From Marmoricola sp. (GTDB lineage Bacteria; Actinomycetota; Actinomycetes; Propionibacteriales; Nocardioidaceae): a stretch of DNA of 41,279 nt. This document shows positions 1-8,339 of this stretch, piece by piece; position 1 is the stretch's first letter; every line of letters starts with the position of its first letter. The notes below the pieces were generated by a model. It was not told where the DNA came from. It searched no databases and was given only the letters and a program-made list of their open reading frames with translations. The position numbers and the translations under genes were made by a program. The stretch is taken from contig JAOPYC010000146.1 in the NCBI GenBank assembly GCA_025964795.1, positions 1 to 41,279 on the forward strand, in the 5' to 3' direction.

Positions 1-747
1 GCCGCGGCGATCGCAGCGGTCGGCTTCTGGAACGTGGTCGCGCCGGTGAAGTAGGACATCGCCGCCGGCACCGTGCGGGCCCGGTTGGTCGAAGTCAGCG
101 AGATCGCGAACAAGAAGTCGTTCCAGCAGGCGATGAAGGCCAGGATCGCGGTCGTGAACACGCCCGGCATGGCGAGCGGGGTGATCACCTTCCGGAAGGC
201 CTGGTAGGGCGTCGCGCCGTCCATCTTGGCGGCCTTCTCCAGCTCCCAAGGGATCTCGCGGAAGAACGCCGAGAGCGTGTAGATCGTGAGCGGCAGGGCG
301 AAGGTGATGTAAGGGATGATCAGGCCGAGCCAGGTGTCGAAGATTCCGACCGCGGTCTCGATCTTGAACAGCGGCGTCACCAGGGCGATCTGCGGGAACA
401 TCGAGACCAGCAGCGACATCGCGACGATCGTGCGCTTGCCCGGAAAGTCCAGCCGGGCGATGGCGTACGCCGCCATGGTGCCCAGCACGAGCGCCACGAA
501 CGTCGAGATCAGGCAGATGCCGATCGAGTTGATCAGCGCCCGAATGAAGTCGTCGTTGTTGAAGATCTGGGTGTAGGCGTCACTGTCGGGGTTGGCCGGC
601 AGGAACTTCCCGTCGTTGAGGGTGTCCCCACCCTTCAACGAGAGCGAGATGATCCACACAATCGGGATGAACGCGTAGAGGAGCACGAGGACATCGGCGA
701 CGGCCCAGCCGAGCTTCTTGGCCGGGGTCTCAGTCATGGCAGCCATC
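1..747 (-). CDS. sugB: Trehalose/sugar ABC transporter permease SugB-like (3' end cut by window edge)
   Basis: Inner-membrane permease of a carbohydrate ABC importer of the MalG/SugB type, pairing with the SugA-like gene three bases upstream. Reading from ATG at 747 the product starts [14 protein letters not shown], has a first membrane span directly after, and carries the ATPase-coupling EAA loop ([14 protein letters not shown]) followed by an ITPLAMPG segment. The frame is open to base 1, so the last 20-30 residues are missing. A second ATG at 737 is also possible. The matching ATPase (SugC) would be expected beyond the left edge but cannot be seen. Seen: EAA loop and membrane pattern. Inferred: trehalose as substrate, from the strong likeness of the neighbouring LpqY and SugA proteins to the mycobacterial LpqY-SugABC system. 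Confidence 0.9.
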
Positions 748-750
748 GGA

Positions 751-1662
751 TCAGTCCTGTCCCGGCGCCGCTGCACCGAAGAGCTTGACGAAGATGAACG
801 CGATGATCGCGGTGGTGAGGAAGATCAACACCGCCATCGTCGACCCGATGCCGAGGTTGAGGCCCCGAATCAGGTTGTCGTAGGCCACGATCGACACAGA
901 GGCGGTCTTGTTCGCCCCGCTGGTCAGCACGTAGATGTTGTCGAAGATCCGGAAGGCGTCGAGCGTGCGGAAGAGCAGCGCCACCAGGATGGACGGCTTG
1001 ATCAGCGGCACCGTGATCTTCCAGAACCGCTGCCAGGGGGTGGCTCCGTCCATCGAGGCCGCCTTGAGCAGGTCCTCGGGGACCAGTGCAAGTCCGGCCA
1101 TCAGCAGCAGCGCCATGAACGGGATGGTCTTCCACACCTCGGCCAGCAGGATGATCCACAACGACGGCCAGCGCTCGGTCAGCGGCGCGTTGTCACCGGC
1201 CAGCCACCCGAGCCCCTGCGTCCAGGCGAACCGCCAGGAGAACGCGGCGACAACCGTGACGATGGCGTAGGGCACGAGGGCCGAGGTGCGGACCAGGCCG
1301 CGCCCGATGATCGTGCGGTGCATGATGATCGCCAGCACCATCCCCAGGGCCAATTCGAGGGTGGCCCCGATGATCGTCAGGAACAACGTCACCCCGAAGG
1401 ACGTCCACCAGATCGAGCTGCTCAGCACGGTGATGTAGTTGCCGAACCAGATGAACTCGTTGGCGTCCGGGGTGCGCAGGTCGGCCTTGAAGAACGACAG
1501 ATAGATCGCGTAGAGGATCGGGTAGGCGGCCACGGCCAGCATCACGATGACCGCCGGCGCACAGAGCATCATGCCCAGCCGCTGCTCGGCCCGCTTGCCC
1601 TCGCTCGCCCGCCTCTTGGCGATCTGAACGCCTTCGTCCTGCTCCAACGTGGCAGTGCTCAC
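751..1662 (-). CDS. sugA: Trehalose/sugar ABC transporter permease SugA-like
   Basis: A 303-residue MalF/SugA-type inner-membrane permease. It has an N-terminal cytoplasmic tail of about 27 residues, six predicted membrane spans, the EAA loop ([18 protein letters not shown], about residues 195-212) and a C-terminal LFGAAAPG segment that closely resembles mycobacterial SugA, as do blocks such as [17 protein letters not shown]. The GTG start at 1662 overlaps the stop of the binding-protein gene by four bases (GTGA), which points to translational coupling. The stop lies three bases before the SugB start. Role inferred from family and context: the heterodimeric pore, with SugB, for uptake of trehalose or a related disaccharide delivered by the lipoprotein encoded upstream. 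Confidence 0.93.
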   Translation of the reverse strand: MSTATLEQDEGVQIAKRRASEGKRAEQRLGMMLCAPAVIVMLAVAAYPILYAIYLSFFKADLRTPDANEFIWFGNYITVLSSSIWWTSFGVTLFLTIIGATLELALGMVLAIIMHRTIIGRGLVRTSALVPYAIVTVVAAFSWRFAWTQGLGWLAGDNAPLTERWPSLWIILLAEVWKTIPFMALLLMAGLALVPEDLLKAASMDGATPWQRFWKITVPLIKPSILVALLFRTLDAFRIFDNIYVLTSGANKTASVSIVAYDNLIRGLNLGIGSTMAVLIFLTTAIIAFIFVKLFGAAAPGQD

Positions 1663-2936
1663 GGCAAGATTCCCTTCCCATCAATGGCCTGCTGGATCGA
1701 GTCCTTGAGCTTCACAGCTGTCTTCGCAGGGTTGATCGAGCTCGGCGGGGACAACGTCGTGGACACGATGGTCGAGATGTTCTGGTAGAGCGGCGTCACC
1801 GGCCGCGGCACCGCGGTCTTCAGCTCGGCCAGGATGTCGGGGTAGAACGGGTAGGCCTTCTGGAACTTCGGATCGGCGAAGACGGACTCGAGGACCGGCA
1901 CGTTGCCCGCCGGGCTGAGGGCACCGTCGAGCTGGTGCTTCTGCGAGCGCAAGCACATCGCGGCCTCGAACGCCTGTGCCGGGTGCTTGCTGTACTTGCT
2001 GATCGCGTAGTTCAGCCCTCCGAGGGTGGCCCGCGACTGCTCGCCGTCGGCGAACTGCGGCAGCCGGCTGACGCCGAGGTCCGCAGCCACCTTCTTGTCG
2101 GCGGCGTTCATGGCGCTCTGCACGTAGGGCCAGTTCATGATGAACGCGGCCTCGCCGTTCTGCATCTGCGCGAAGACCTCGGGCTCCTGGCTGTTGGACA
2201 GCGACTTGCTCGCGAGGCCGTCGGTGGCCAGGTTGTGCAGGATCTCCAGCGCCTTGGTCGTCTTGTCGTCGACGGTGACCTTGGTACTGGTGTCGTTGAC
2301 GAGCGTTCCGCCGAGCGAGGACAGGATCGTGTTGAACCCGACGACGTAGCCCTCGTACTGGGCGGCGGTGATGCCGATGACGTAGGGCTTGCCCTCGGAC
2401 TTGAGCTTCTTCGACGCGGCGATCACCTCGTCCCAGGTCTTGGGCGGGTTGGGGACGAGTGACTTGCGGTACCAGAGCAGCTGCACGTTGGTGCTGCGCG
2501 GGATCGCGTAGAGCTTGTCCTTCCAGGTGGCCGTGTCGATCGGCGGCTGTAGGACTCCCTCGGTGGCCTGGGTCTTCTGGTCGCCCGTGAGCTCACGGAT
2601 CCAGCCGGCCTCGGCGAACTCCGCGGTCCAGGTGACGTCCATGCCGAGGACGTCCATCCCGTCGTCGTGTGCTGCGAGCCGGCGCACGAACTGCTCGCGC
2701 TGGCTGTCCGCGTCGCTGGGGATGAGGTTGGGGACGATCTTGTACTTCCCGGCGGCGTCCTTGTTGCAGTCCGCGAGGATCGTGTCGAACCCTGCGTCCG
2801 ACGTGCTGCCGTAGACGTTGATCGTCGGAACGCCGCTACCGGACCCGCCGCAGGCGGTGAGCAGGGCGCTGGCGACGACTCCGGCGCCGACCGCCGCCAT
2901 GGCCTTCGTAAGCTTTCTCGGTGCACGTACTGACAT
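1659..2936 (-). CDS. lpqY: LpqY-like sugar-binding lipoprotein of ABC importer
   Basis: A 425-residue extracellular solute-binding lipoprotein (SBP family 1). The signal peptide ends in a lipobox LLTAC with the lipidated cysteine at residue 29. Blocks typical of mycobacterial trehalose-binding LpqY are visible: VTWTAEFAEAGW, NVQLLWYRKSLV, MNWPYVQSAM, LGGLNYAI, AFEAAMCLR and a C-terminal AIDGKGILP. The ATG at 2936 is preceded by GGAGGAG at good spacing. It is the first gene of a lpqY-sugA-sugB operon, separated from the alpha-glucosidase upstream by about 105 bases that hold a probable promoter and a GTGAC/GTCAC palindrome. Trehalose specificity is inferred from resemblance to LpqY; another alpha-glucoside is possible because a GH13 glucosidase lies next door. 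Confidence 0.92.
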   Translation of the reverse strand: MSVRAPRKLTKAMAAVGAGVVASALLTACGGSGSGVPTINVYGSTSDAGFDTILADCNKDAAGKYKIVPNLIPSDADSQREQFVRRLAAHDDGMDVLGMDVTWTAEFAEAGWIRELTGDQKTQATEGVLQPPIDTATWKDKLYAIPRSTNVQLLWYRKSLVPNPPKTWDEVIAASKKLKSEGKPYVIGITAAQYEGYVVGFNTILSSLGGTLVNDTSTKVTVDDKTTKALEILHNLATDGLASKSLSNSQEPEVFAQMQNGEAAFIMNWPYVQSAMNAADKKVAADLGVSRLPQFADGEQSRATLGGLNYAISKYSKHPAQAFEAAMCLRSQKHQLDGALSPAGNVPVLESVFADPKFQKAYPFYPDILAELKTAVPRPVTPLYQNISTIVSTTLSPPSSINPAKTAVKLKDSIQQAIDGKGILP

Positions 2937-2968
2937 GAGTGGTGCTCCTCCGACCCGGACCGGTCTTA

Positions 2969-2982
2969 GTGACCTCAGTCAC
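2969..2982. promoter_or_regulatory. Palindrome upstream of lpqY
   Basis: GTGAC-CTCA-GTCAC lies 33-46 bases upstream of the lpqY start codon. On the minus strand a weak promoter can be read just before it: TTGCAC with TCACTA 17 bases further on. A repressor site overlapping the promoter is plausible. No regulator gene for the sugar locus is visible in the window. Confidence 0.3.
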
Positions 2983-3041
2983 ATCTCACGTGCAACCTAG
3001 ACCCGGGGGGAACAAGCGCGCAAGCACCACCCACCAGTGAG

Positions 3042-4712
3042 TTACGAGGTCGTCAACCACACTGCGGTATCGATTGGCAAGCCCTGTTCGGTATCGATCG
3101 GGCCACTGGCCACGAGGATCTCGCTGCCCTCGGGCAGCGCCACGAATTCCCCACCGACGTTGGCGATCACGAGAATCCCGGGTCCGCTCTCGCTGGTCAC
3201 CTCGAAGGCGAGAGCGTGCTCGCCGAGGTCACGCCAGGTCAGCTCGCCGCGGCCGACCCGGTGCTCGCGCCGCAGTCGCAGCAGGGCGCGGTAGAGCTCC
3301 AGGGTCGAGCCCTCGACACCGGCCTGGCGGTCCACGGCGAGCTCGCCGTACACCTCGGGCTGGGGCAGCCAGGAGCTCTCCGTCGGTCCGAAGCCGTACG
3401 ACGGGGCGTCGCCCTCCCAGGGCACGGGAACGCGGCAGCCGTCGCGGCCACGTGAGGTGTGGCCGGACTTCTCCCAGGTCGGGTCCTGGCGCACGTCGTC
3501 GGGAAGCTGCGTCGCGTCGGGCAGGCCGAGCTCCTCGCCCTGGTAGAGGTACGCCGAGCCGGGCAGCGCCAGCATCACCGTCGTCGCCGCACGGGCGCGG
3601 CGCAGGCCGACCTCCGCGTCGGGCTGCGGGTCGTCGGCGCCGATGCCCTCCATCCGCAGCAGGCCCGGCACCGGGTCGTAGCCCAGCCGCGAGGCGTGCC
3701 GGACGACGTCGTGGTTGGACAGCACCCACGTCTGCGGGGCCGCGTAGGCCTCGACCGCCTCCAGCGACTCCTGGATCACCTGCTGCATCTCGGTGGCGAT
3801 CCACGGGCTCATCAGGAAGGAGAAGTTGAACGACTGGTGCAGCTCGCCCTCGCGGACGTAGAGCGCCAGCGACTCCGAGGGGCGGACCCACGCCTCGGCG
3901 CACAGGATCCGGTCGGCGTCCTGGCCCTCGACGGCGTAGGAGTCGGTGACCTTGCGCCAGCGCCAGTAGATGTCGTGGACGCCGGGCTGGTCCCACATCG
4001 GGAAGTCGGCCGTGCGGACGGCGTCGGCGATCTCGTGACCGGCGGGGGCATCGGGCAGCCCCGCGACCTTGACCAGTCCGTGCGCGACGTCGATGCGGAA
4101 GCCGTCGGCGCCCCGGTCCAGCCAGAACCGCAGGACCGACTCCATCTCGTCGCCGACCTCGGCGTTGGTCCAGTCGAAGTCGGGCTGGGAGACGTCGAAG
4201 AGATGGAGGTACCACTGGCCCGGGGAGCCGTCGGGATCGGTCACGCGCTCCCAGGCAGGACCGCCGAAGTTGCTCACCCAGTTGTTCGGGGCCTCGTCGC
4301 CGTTCGGGCCCCCGCCGTCACGGAACATGTAGCGGGCCCGCTCCGGGCTGCCGGGCTCCGCGGCCAGCGCCTCCTGGAACCACGGGTGGTCGCTGGAGGA
4401 GTGGTTGGGCACGATGTCGACGATGACCCGCAGCCCGAGCTCATGGGCCTTCGCCGTCATCGCGTCGAAGTCGGCGAGGGTGCCGAACCGTGGGTCCACG
4501 TCGCGGTAGTCGGCGACGTCGTAGCCCGCGTCGTGCTGCGGCGAGGTGTAGAACGGCGAGAGCCACACGGCGTCCACGCCGAGGCCCGCGAGGTGTGGCA
4601 GCCGGGCGGTGATGCCGGGGAGGTCGCCCATCCCGTCGCCGTCGTGGTCGGCCCAGGACCGGGGGTAGATCTGGTAGATGACGGCGTCGCGCCACCACTG
4701 CTGCTGGCTCAT
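3042..4712 (-). CDS. GH13 alpha-glucosidase (oligo-1,6-glucosidase type)
   Basis: A cytoplasmic glycoside hydrolase of 556 residues, GH13 family, expected to split alpha-glucosidic bonds in imported di- or oligosaccharides. The (beta/alpha)8 barrel motifs are all present: DIVPNHSS (about 99-106), GFRIDVAH with nucleophile Asp208, CAEAW with acid/base Glu273, and LSNHD with Asp335. Typical start WWRDAVIYQIYPRSWAD. I chose the ATG at 4712 rather than 4721 because it overlaps the stop of the DUF1697 gene by four bases (ATGA). No signal peptide. It precedes the lpqY-sugA-sugB operon on the same strand and probably processes the imported sugar. Members of this family include AglA-type maltases, oligo-1,6-glucosidases and trehalose-acting enzymes; which of these it is cannot be told from the sequence alone. 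Confidence 0.93.
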   Translation of the reverse strand: MSQQQWWRDAVIYQIYPRSWADHDGDGMGDLPGITARLPHLAGLGVDAVWLSPFYTSPQHDAGYDVADYRDVDPRFGTLADFDAMTAKAHELGLRVIVDIVPNHSSSDHPWFQEALAAEPGSPERARYMFRDGGGPNGDEAPNNWVSNFGGPAWERVTDPDGSPGQWYLHLFDVSQPDFDWTNAEVGDEMESVLRFWLDRGADGFRIDVAHGLVKVAGLPDAPAGHEIADAVRTADFPMWDQPGVHDIYWRWRKVTDSYAVEGQDADRILCAEAWVRPSESLALYVREGELHQSFNFSFLMSPWIATEMQQVIQESLEAVEAYAAPQTWVLSNHDVVRHASRLGYDPVPGLLRMEGIGADDPQPDAEVGLRRARAATTVMLALPGSAYLYQGEELGLPDATQLPDDVRQDPTWEKSGHTSRGRDGCRVPVPWEGDAPSYGFGPTESSWLPQPEVYGELAVDRQAGVEGSTLELYRALLRLRREHRVGRGELTWRDLGEHALAFEVTSESGPGILVIANVGGEFVALPEGSEILVASGPIDTEQGLPIDTAVWLTTS

Positions 4713-5296
4713 GTTCCCCATTTCTCGGTGAGCTTCCTGATCACGGTCAGGCTACGGGTGGTGGCAACACCCAGGGCCTTCTCGATCTGCGCGTTGCTGT
4801 TGGACACCTCGTTGTACGGCTTGGCCAGCATCAGGTGCACCGCCCGTCGGCCGACCCGCACCACCTCCCCCGGCTCGGACCTCGCCTCCACCTTCGCGGC
4901 GAGGTCCGCAGCCGGCGGTTCTGCGAGCAGGGTCAGGTAGTGACCCGTGAGCTCCGTGCCGGACTTCTGGCCGGACTCCTGGCCGGACTCCTGGCCGGAC
5001 TCCTGGCCGAGGTCGGCCGCGAAGGCCAGCGCCTCGTCGTAGGTCTGGGTTAGCTCGGCGGGCGTCATCAGCACGACCGGCACCTCGAAGCCGCGGTCCG
5101 CGAGCATCGTCTGCTCGAGCGCCGCGGCGACCCGCGCCTCGGATCTCATCCGCGTGCGGAACAGCACGTTGCCGGTCTGGATGTGGGTCTCCACCTCCTC
5201 GAACCCGGCGGCGGTCAGGGCCTCGCGCAGCTCGGCCATCGGGTAGGACCGCTTGCCCACGTTGACGGCACGCAGGAACGCGATGAAGGTCGGCAC
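4709..5296 (-). CDS. DUF1697 family protein with internal 4-residue repeats
   Basis: A 195-residue DUF1697 protein of unknown function. The family N-terminus FIAFLRAVNVGKR, the block THIQTGNVLF, the VVLMTPAEL segment and the C-terminal [21 protein letters not shown] are all visible. The start is taken as GTG at 5296, giving the family-typical PTFIAFLRAVN beginning; CAGACT seven bases before it could be a leaderless -10 box. Between about residues 96 and 111 the chain carries GQES three times and GQKS once, encoded by a 12-base tandem repeat. It overlaps the GH13 gene by four bases, so the two are probably co-transcribed, though no functional link is known. Confidence 0.85.
   Translation of the reverse strand: MPTFIAFLRAVNVGKRSYPMAELREALTAAGFEEVETHIQTGNVLFRTRMRSEARVAAALEQTMLADRGFEVPVVLMTPAELTQTYDEALAFAADLGQESGQESGQESGQKSGTELTGHYLTLLAEPPAADLAAKVEARSEPGEVVRVGRRAVHLMLAKPYNEVSNSNAQIEKALGVATTRSLTVIRKLTEKWGT
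4957..5004. repeat. 12-bp tandem repeat inside the DUF1697 gene
   Basis: Three perfect copies of ggccggactcct at 4969-5004 and one degenerate copy at 4957-4968. The repeat is in frame and encodes GQES units, so copy-number change would lengthen or shorten a loop without shifting the frame. Confidence 0.9.
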
Positions 5297-5358
5297 GGCA
5301 GCAGTCTGGCGTGCCCCGACGTGCGGGTCCATGTCGACGCGGCCGGCCCGGCGCCCTT

Positions 5359-5428
5359 CCTCTGTCTGCGGACAGAGGAGGGGCAGGTCTGCGGACGGAG
5401 GCCCGGCGGGCCGCGACCGGCGTAGCGT
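5359..5428 (+). promoter_or_regulatory. Repeats and -10 box upstream of the two-component operon
   Basis: The 5297-5434 gap between divergent genes holds a perfect inverted repeat CCTCTGTC-TGCG-GACAGAGG (5359-5378). The 10-base motif GTCTGCGGAC occurs twice, at 5364-5373 and 5387-5396. TAGCGT at 5423-5428 lies six bases before the kinase ATG with no Shine-Dalgarno sequence, which fits leaderless transcription. The repeats may bind the response regulator; this is inference. Confidence 0.4.
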
Positions 5429-5434
5429 GCGGGC

Positions 5435-6709
5435 ATGACAGGCGGTGCCGGCGAGCAGCCGTTCGACTCCGGGGCCTGGTCGACCCTGTCCCGGCGCCTG
5501 TCGCCCTTCCTCGACGTCACCCTCGGGCTGCTCGCCGCGGGGCTCGCCGCCGCCTCGCTGCTGACCACCGACGTCGCGGTCATCGACCCACGGCTGGAGC
5601 CCGCCGACCCGCTGTCGCTGGTGGCCACGGTTGTGGCCGGGCTGGCGCTGGTCTGGCGCCGTGGGCGCCCGGTCGCGTCGTTCGCGGTGTTCGTGGCCGG
5701 CTGTCTCGTGGTGAGCCTCACCGACCACTACATCGGACTGCTCTCGGTGCTGCTGCTGTTCAGCCTCTACTCCCTGGCCGCGCACGGGCGGCGGCGTCGG
5801 GACGGGGTGCTCGGCCTGGTCCTGTCCGTCGTGGTCTTCATCGGCCTCGCCCTGCTCGACGTACCGGACCTGCGTACGTCGGACCTGCTTCAGGCGTGGG
5901 GACTGCTGGTGACGGCGTGGGCGCTCGGCGACGCGATCCGCTCACGTCGTCGGGACCAGGCGCAGCGGCTGCGCGCGGCCGAGCAGGAGGCCGCCACCGC
6001 GCGGGAACAGGCCGCGCGGGGCGTGGTCGAGGAGCGGTTGCGGATCGCCCGCGAGCTGCACGACGTGGTCGCCCACAGCATGTCGCTGATCGCGGTCCAG
6101 GCCGGGGTGGGCGGGCATGTCATCCGCACCGACGTGGCCGCGGCCGAGCACGCGCTGGAGATCATCGCCGAGACCAGTCACAAGGCACTGACGCAGACCC
6201 GCTCCATGCTCGGCCTGCTGCGGGAGCAGGACCACGATCCCGTCGCGCCACCGATGCAGTCGATCGGCGACCTCGACGCCCTCGTCGCGGACGTCCGGCA
6301 GGCCGGTGTCGAAGCCGTGCTCGTGGTCGACGGCCCCGCGCGCCCGCTCGATCCCGGCGTCGAGCTCACCGCCTACCGGGTCGTCCAGGAGTCGCTGACC
6401 AACGTGCTCAAGCACTCCTCGGCCAGCAGCGCCGAGATCCACGTGTCCTACGCCGTCGCCGGGGTGGACATCGAGGTGCGCGACCCCGGGACGGGTGCCC
6501 GGCGGCTCCCCTCCGCCGGGGAGCCGGCCGGAGGGCCGGCCGGTGGGCACGGGCTGGTCGGCCTGCGCGAGCGCACGCGGTTGCTCGGCGGCGCCTTCGA
6601 CTACGGTCCGGTGGACACGGGCGGGTTCCGGGTCGCGGCCCACCTGCCGTCACTCCCCGCTGCGGTCCCTGCTGGAGTCCCTGCTGGGGTCCCGGAGCCG
6701 GCACCGTGA
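5435..6709 (+). CDS. Two-component sensor histidine kinase (NarL-partner type)
   Basis: A 424-residue membrane histidine kinase of the HisKA_3 class. The N-terminal half (about residues 25-165) contains several membrane spans with only short loops, so the signal is probably sensed in or near the membrane. A coiled stretch leads to the dimerisation/phosphoacceptor motif RIARELHDVVAHSM with His209. A HATPase_c domain follows with the N box (YRVVQESLTNVLKHS) and the glycine-rich GHGLVGLRERTRLLGG. The stop overlaps the regulator start by four bases (GTGA), so kinase and regulator are translationally coupled. It lies upstream of a CPBP protease gene that may belong to the regulon. The stimulus cannot be read from sequence. 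Confidence 0.94.
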   Translation: MTGGAGEQPFDSGAWSTLSRRLSPFLDVTLGLLAAGLAAASLLTTDVAVIDPRLEPADPLSLVATVVAGLALVWRRGRPVASFAVFVAGCLVVSLTDHYIGLLSVLLLFSLYSLAAHGRRRRDGVLGLVLSVVVFIGLALLDVPDLRTSDLLQAWGLLVTAWALGDAIRSRRRDQAQRLRAAEQEAATAREQAARGVVEERLRIARELHDVVAHSMSLIAVQAGVGGHVIRTDVAAAEHALEIIAETSHKALTQTRSMLGLLREQDHDPVAPPMQSIGDLDALVADVRQAGVEAVLVVDGPARPLDPGVELTAYRVVQESLTNVLKHSSASSAEIHVSYAVAGVDIEVRDPGTGARRLPSAGEPAGGPAGGHGLVGLRERTRLLGGAFDYGPVDTGGFRVAAHLPSLPAAVPAGVPAGVPEPAP

Positions 6710-7365
6710 TCCGGGTCGCGGTCGTCGACGACCAGGAGCTGGTCCGCTCAGGGTTCGTCGTGCTCCTCGGCTCGAGCGCCGACGTCGAGGTCGTCGGGGA
6801 GGCCGGCGACGGCGAGCAGGGCTGGGGGCTGTGCCGGCGTACGAGCCCGGACGTGGTGCTGATGGACATCCGGATGCCCGTCATGGACGGGCTGGAGGCC
6901 ACCCGGCGGATCATGTCCGACCCACGGTGCGCGGCCACGCACGTCCTCGTCCTCACCACCTTCGACCAGGACGAGCTGGTGCACGAGGCGCTGCGCGCCG
7001 GCGCCAGCGGCTTCCTGCTCAAGGACACCCGGCCGACCGCGCTGCTGGAGGCGATCTCGGTCGTCGCGGCCGGCGACGCCCTGCTCGCACCGTCCATCAC
7101 CCGACGGCTGATCGAGCAGTTCGCGGCCCTGCCCGGCACGCCCGCGGCACCCGGGGACGACGGCCTGACCGACCGCGAGCGCGAAGTGCTGGTCGAGGTC
7201 GCGCGCGGCCTGTCCAACCAGGAGGTCGCCGACCAGCTGCACATGGGCTACGGGACGGTGAAGACGCACGTCAGCCACCTGCTCACCAAGCTCGGGTGCC
7301 GCGACCGCGCCCAGCTGGTGATGCACGCCTACGAGTCCGGGATCACCGTCCCGGGACGTGGCTGA
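6706..7365 (+). CDS. LuxR/NarL-family response regulator
   Basis: A 219-residue response regulator starting with GTG in the overlap with the kinase gene. The receiver domain carries the acidic pair VVDDQ, phosphoacceptor Asp54 (VLMDIRMPVMDG), the Thr of VLTTF and Lys106 in FLLKD. The C-terminal LuxR-type helix-turn-helix is seen as LTDREREVLVEVARGLSNQE followed by GTVKTHVSHLLTKLG. Phosphorylation by the upstream kinase is expected to trigger DNA binding as a dimer. Candidate binding sites are the GTCTGCGGAC repeats upstream of the operon and a GGGTCGCGACCC palindrome downstream, before the CPBP gene; neither is proven. Confidence 0.95.
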   Translation: MIRVAVVDDQELVRSGFVVLLGSSADVEVVGEAGDGEQGWGLCRRTSPDVVLMDIRMPVMDGLEATRRIMSDPRCAATHVLVLTTFDQDELVHEALRAGASGFLLKDTRPTALLEAISVVAAGDALLAPSITRRLIEQFAALPGTPAAPGDDGLTDREREVLVEVARGLSNQEVADQLHMGYGTVKTHVSHLLTKLGCRDRAQLVMHAYESGITVPGRG

Positions 7366-7396
7366 GGGCTCCCGCGTCTCCCTCCTGAGTCTCGTC

Positions 7397-7408
7397 GGGT
7401 CGCGACCC
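7397..7408. promoter_or_regulatory. Palindrome GGGTCGCGACCC upstream of CPBP gene
   Basis: A perfect 12-base palindrome in the 125-base gap between the response regulator and the CPBP protease gene, about 83 bases before the protease start. It could be an operator or a weak hairpin; GC-rich DNA yields such short palindromes by chance. Confidence 0.25.
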
Positions 7409-7490
7409 CAGGCCGATGTGCCCGACCGCCCCGGCGCGCGACCTTGGTGGAGCGGGCGACCCGGCCCGTCCACCCACGGAGGTTCCGCCC

Positions 7491-8339
7491 ATGTCCCGTC
7501 CACTGCGCGAGGTCACGACCTACCTCGTGATCGCGTTCTCACTCGCCATCGGCGTCGCCGTCGCGATGCCCCACGCTGGCATCGGCGTCCTGCTCAGCGC
7601 CCTGCTGCCGCTGCTCACCGTCGTGGTCGTCACGTTCACCACGACGCCTCGCGGCCGGCGTCGCGAGCTGTGGGGCAGCTTCGGCCTGAACCGCTCCGGC
7701 AAGCACCTGTGGCCGATCGCCCTGGCGGTTCCGGTGGTCCTGGCGGGCGCTGCGTACGCCGTGGCGATCGCACTCGGGGTCGCCGACCTGCGGACCGTCG
7801 ACCTCTCCTCGTCATCCGTCGTCTCCTGGTCGCTCAACCTGCTCAGCACCTTCGTGTTCATGTCGGTGCTGTTCCTCGGCGAGGAGATCGGCTGGCGGGG
7901 CTACCTGCTGCCGCGGATCCAGCAGCTCACCAGTCGCCGTCGCGCCGCCCTGGTCACGGGGTTCGTCCACGGGTGCTTCCACCTGCCGCTGATCCTGATC
8001 GCGACGACGTACGACGAGTTCGGCAGCCGCTGGTTCGTGGCGCCGATGGTCGTCGCGGTGATCACCATGGGCGGGGTCTTCTACGCCTACCTGTGGGACC
8101 GGTCGCACTCCGTCTGGCCGGTGTCGATCGCCCACGGGGCCGTGAACATCACGTTCGGCCTCGGGGCCGGCGCCGTCGTCGGCTCCGAGACCGATCTGGC
8201 CTACGTCGCCGGTGAGAGCGGCCTGGCGACCTTCGCCGCAGTGGCGCTGCTCGCGGTGGTGTTCCTGGCCCGGGCCGAGGTGTGGCGTGCTCCCGTCGAC
8301 TCAGCTGTTGCTGAAGACCGCCGTCCCGTCTCCGTCTGA
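7491..8339 (+). CDS. CPBP family intramembrane metalloprotease
   Basis: A 282-residue polytopic membrane protein of the CPBP (CAAX protease / bacteriocin-processing) family. The three conserved metal/active-site motifs are present: EEIGWRGYLLPR (Glu131, Glu132, Arg136), FVHGCFHLPL (His160, His164) and HGAVN (His215, Asn219). About seven or eight membrane spans. ATG at 7491 has GGAGG eight bases upstream; earlier in-frame starts lack this. The gene follows the two-component operon on the same strand after 125 bases. Its last 39 bases overlap the 3' end of hmgA on the other strand. The substrate is unknown; members process prenylated proteins, peptides or act in immunity to bacteriocins. Confidence 0.92.
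   Translation: MSRPLREVTTYLVIAFSLAIGVAVAMPHAGIGVLLSALLPLLTVVVVTFTTTPRGRRRELWGSFGLNRSGKHLWPIALAVPVVLAGAAYAVAIALGVADLRTVDLSSSSVVSWSLNLLSTFVFMSVLFLGEEIGWRGYLLPRIQQLTSRRRAALVTGFVHGCFHLPLILIATTYDEFGSRWFVAPMVVAVITMGGVFYAYLWDRSHSVWPVSIAHGAVNITFGLGAGAVVGSETDLAYVAGESGLATFAAVALLAVVFLARAEVWRAPVDSAVAEDRRPVSV

Noticed and set aside
4957..5004. Short tandem array considered as a CRISPR-like repeat
   Set aside because: Units are 12 bases with no spacers and lie in frame inside a coding region.
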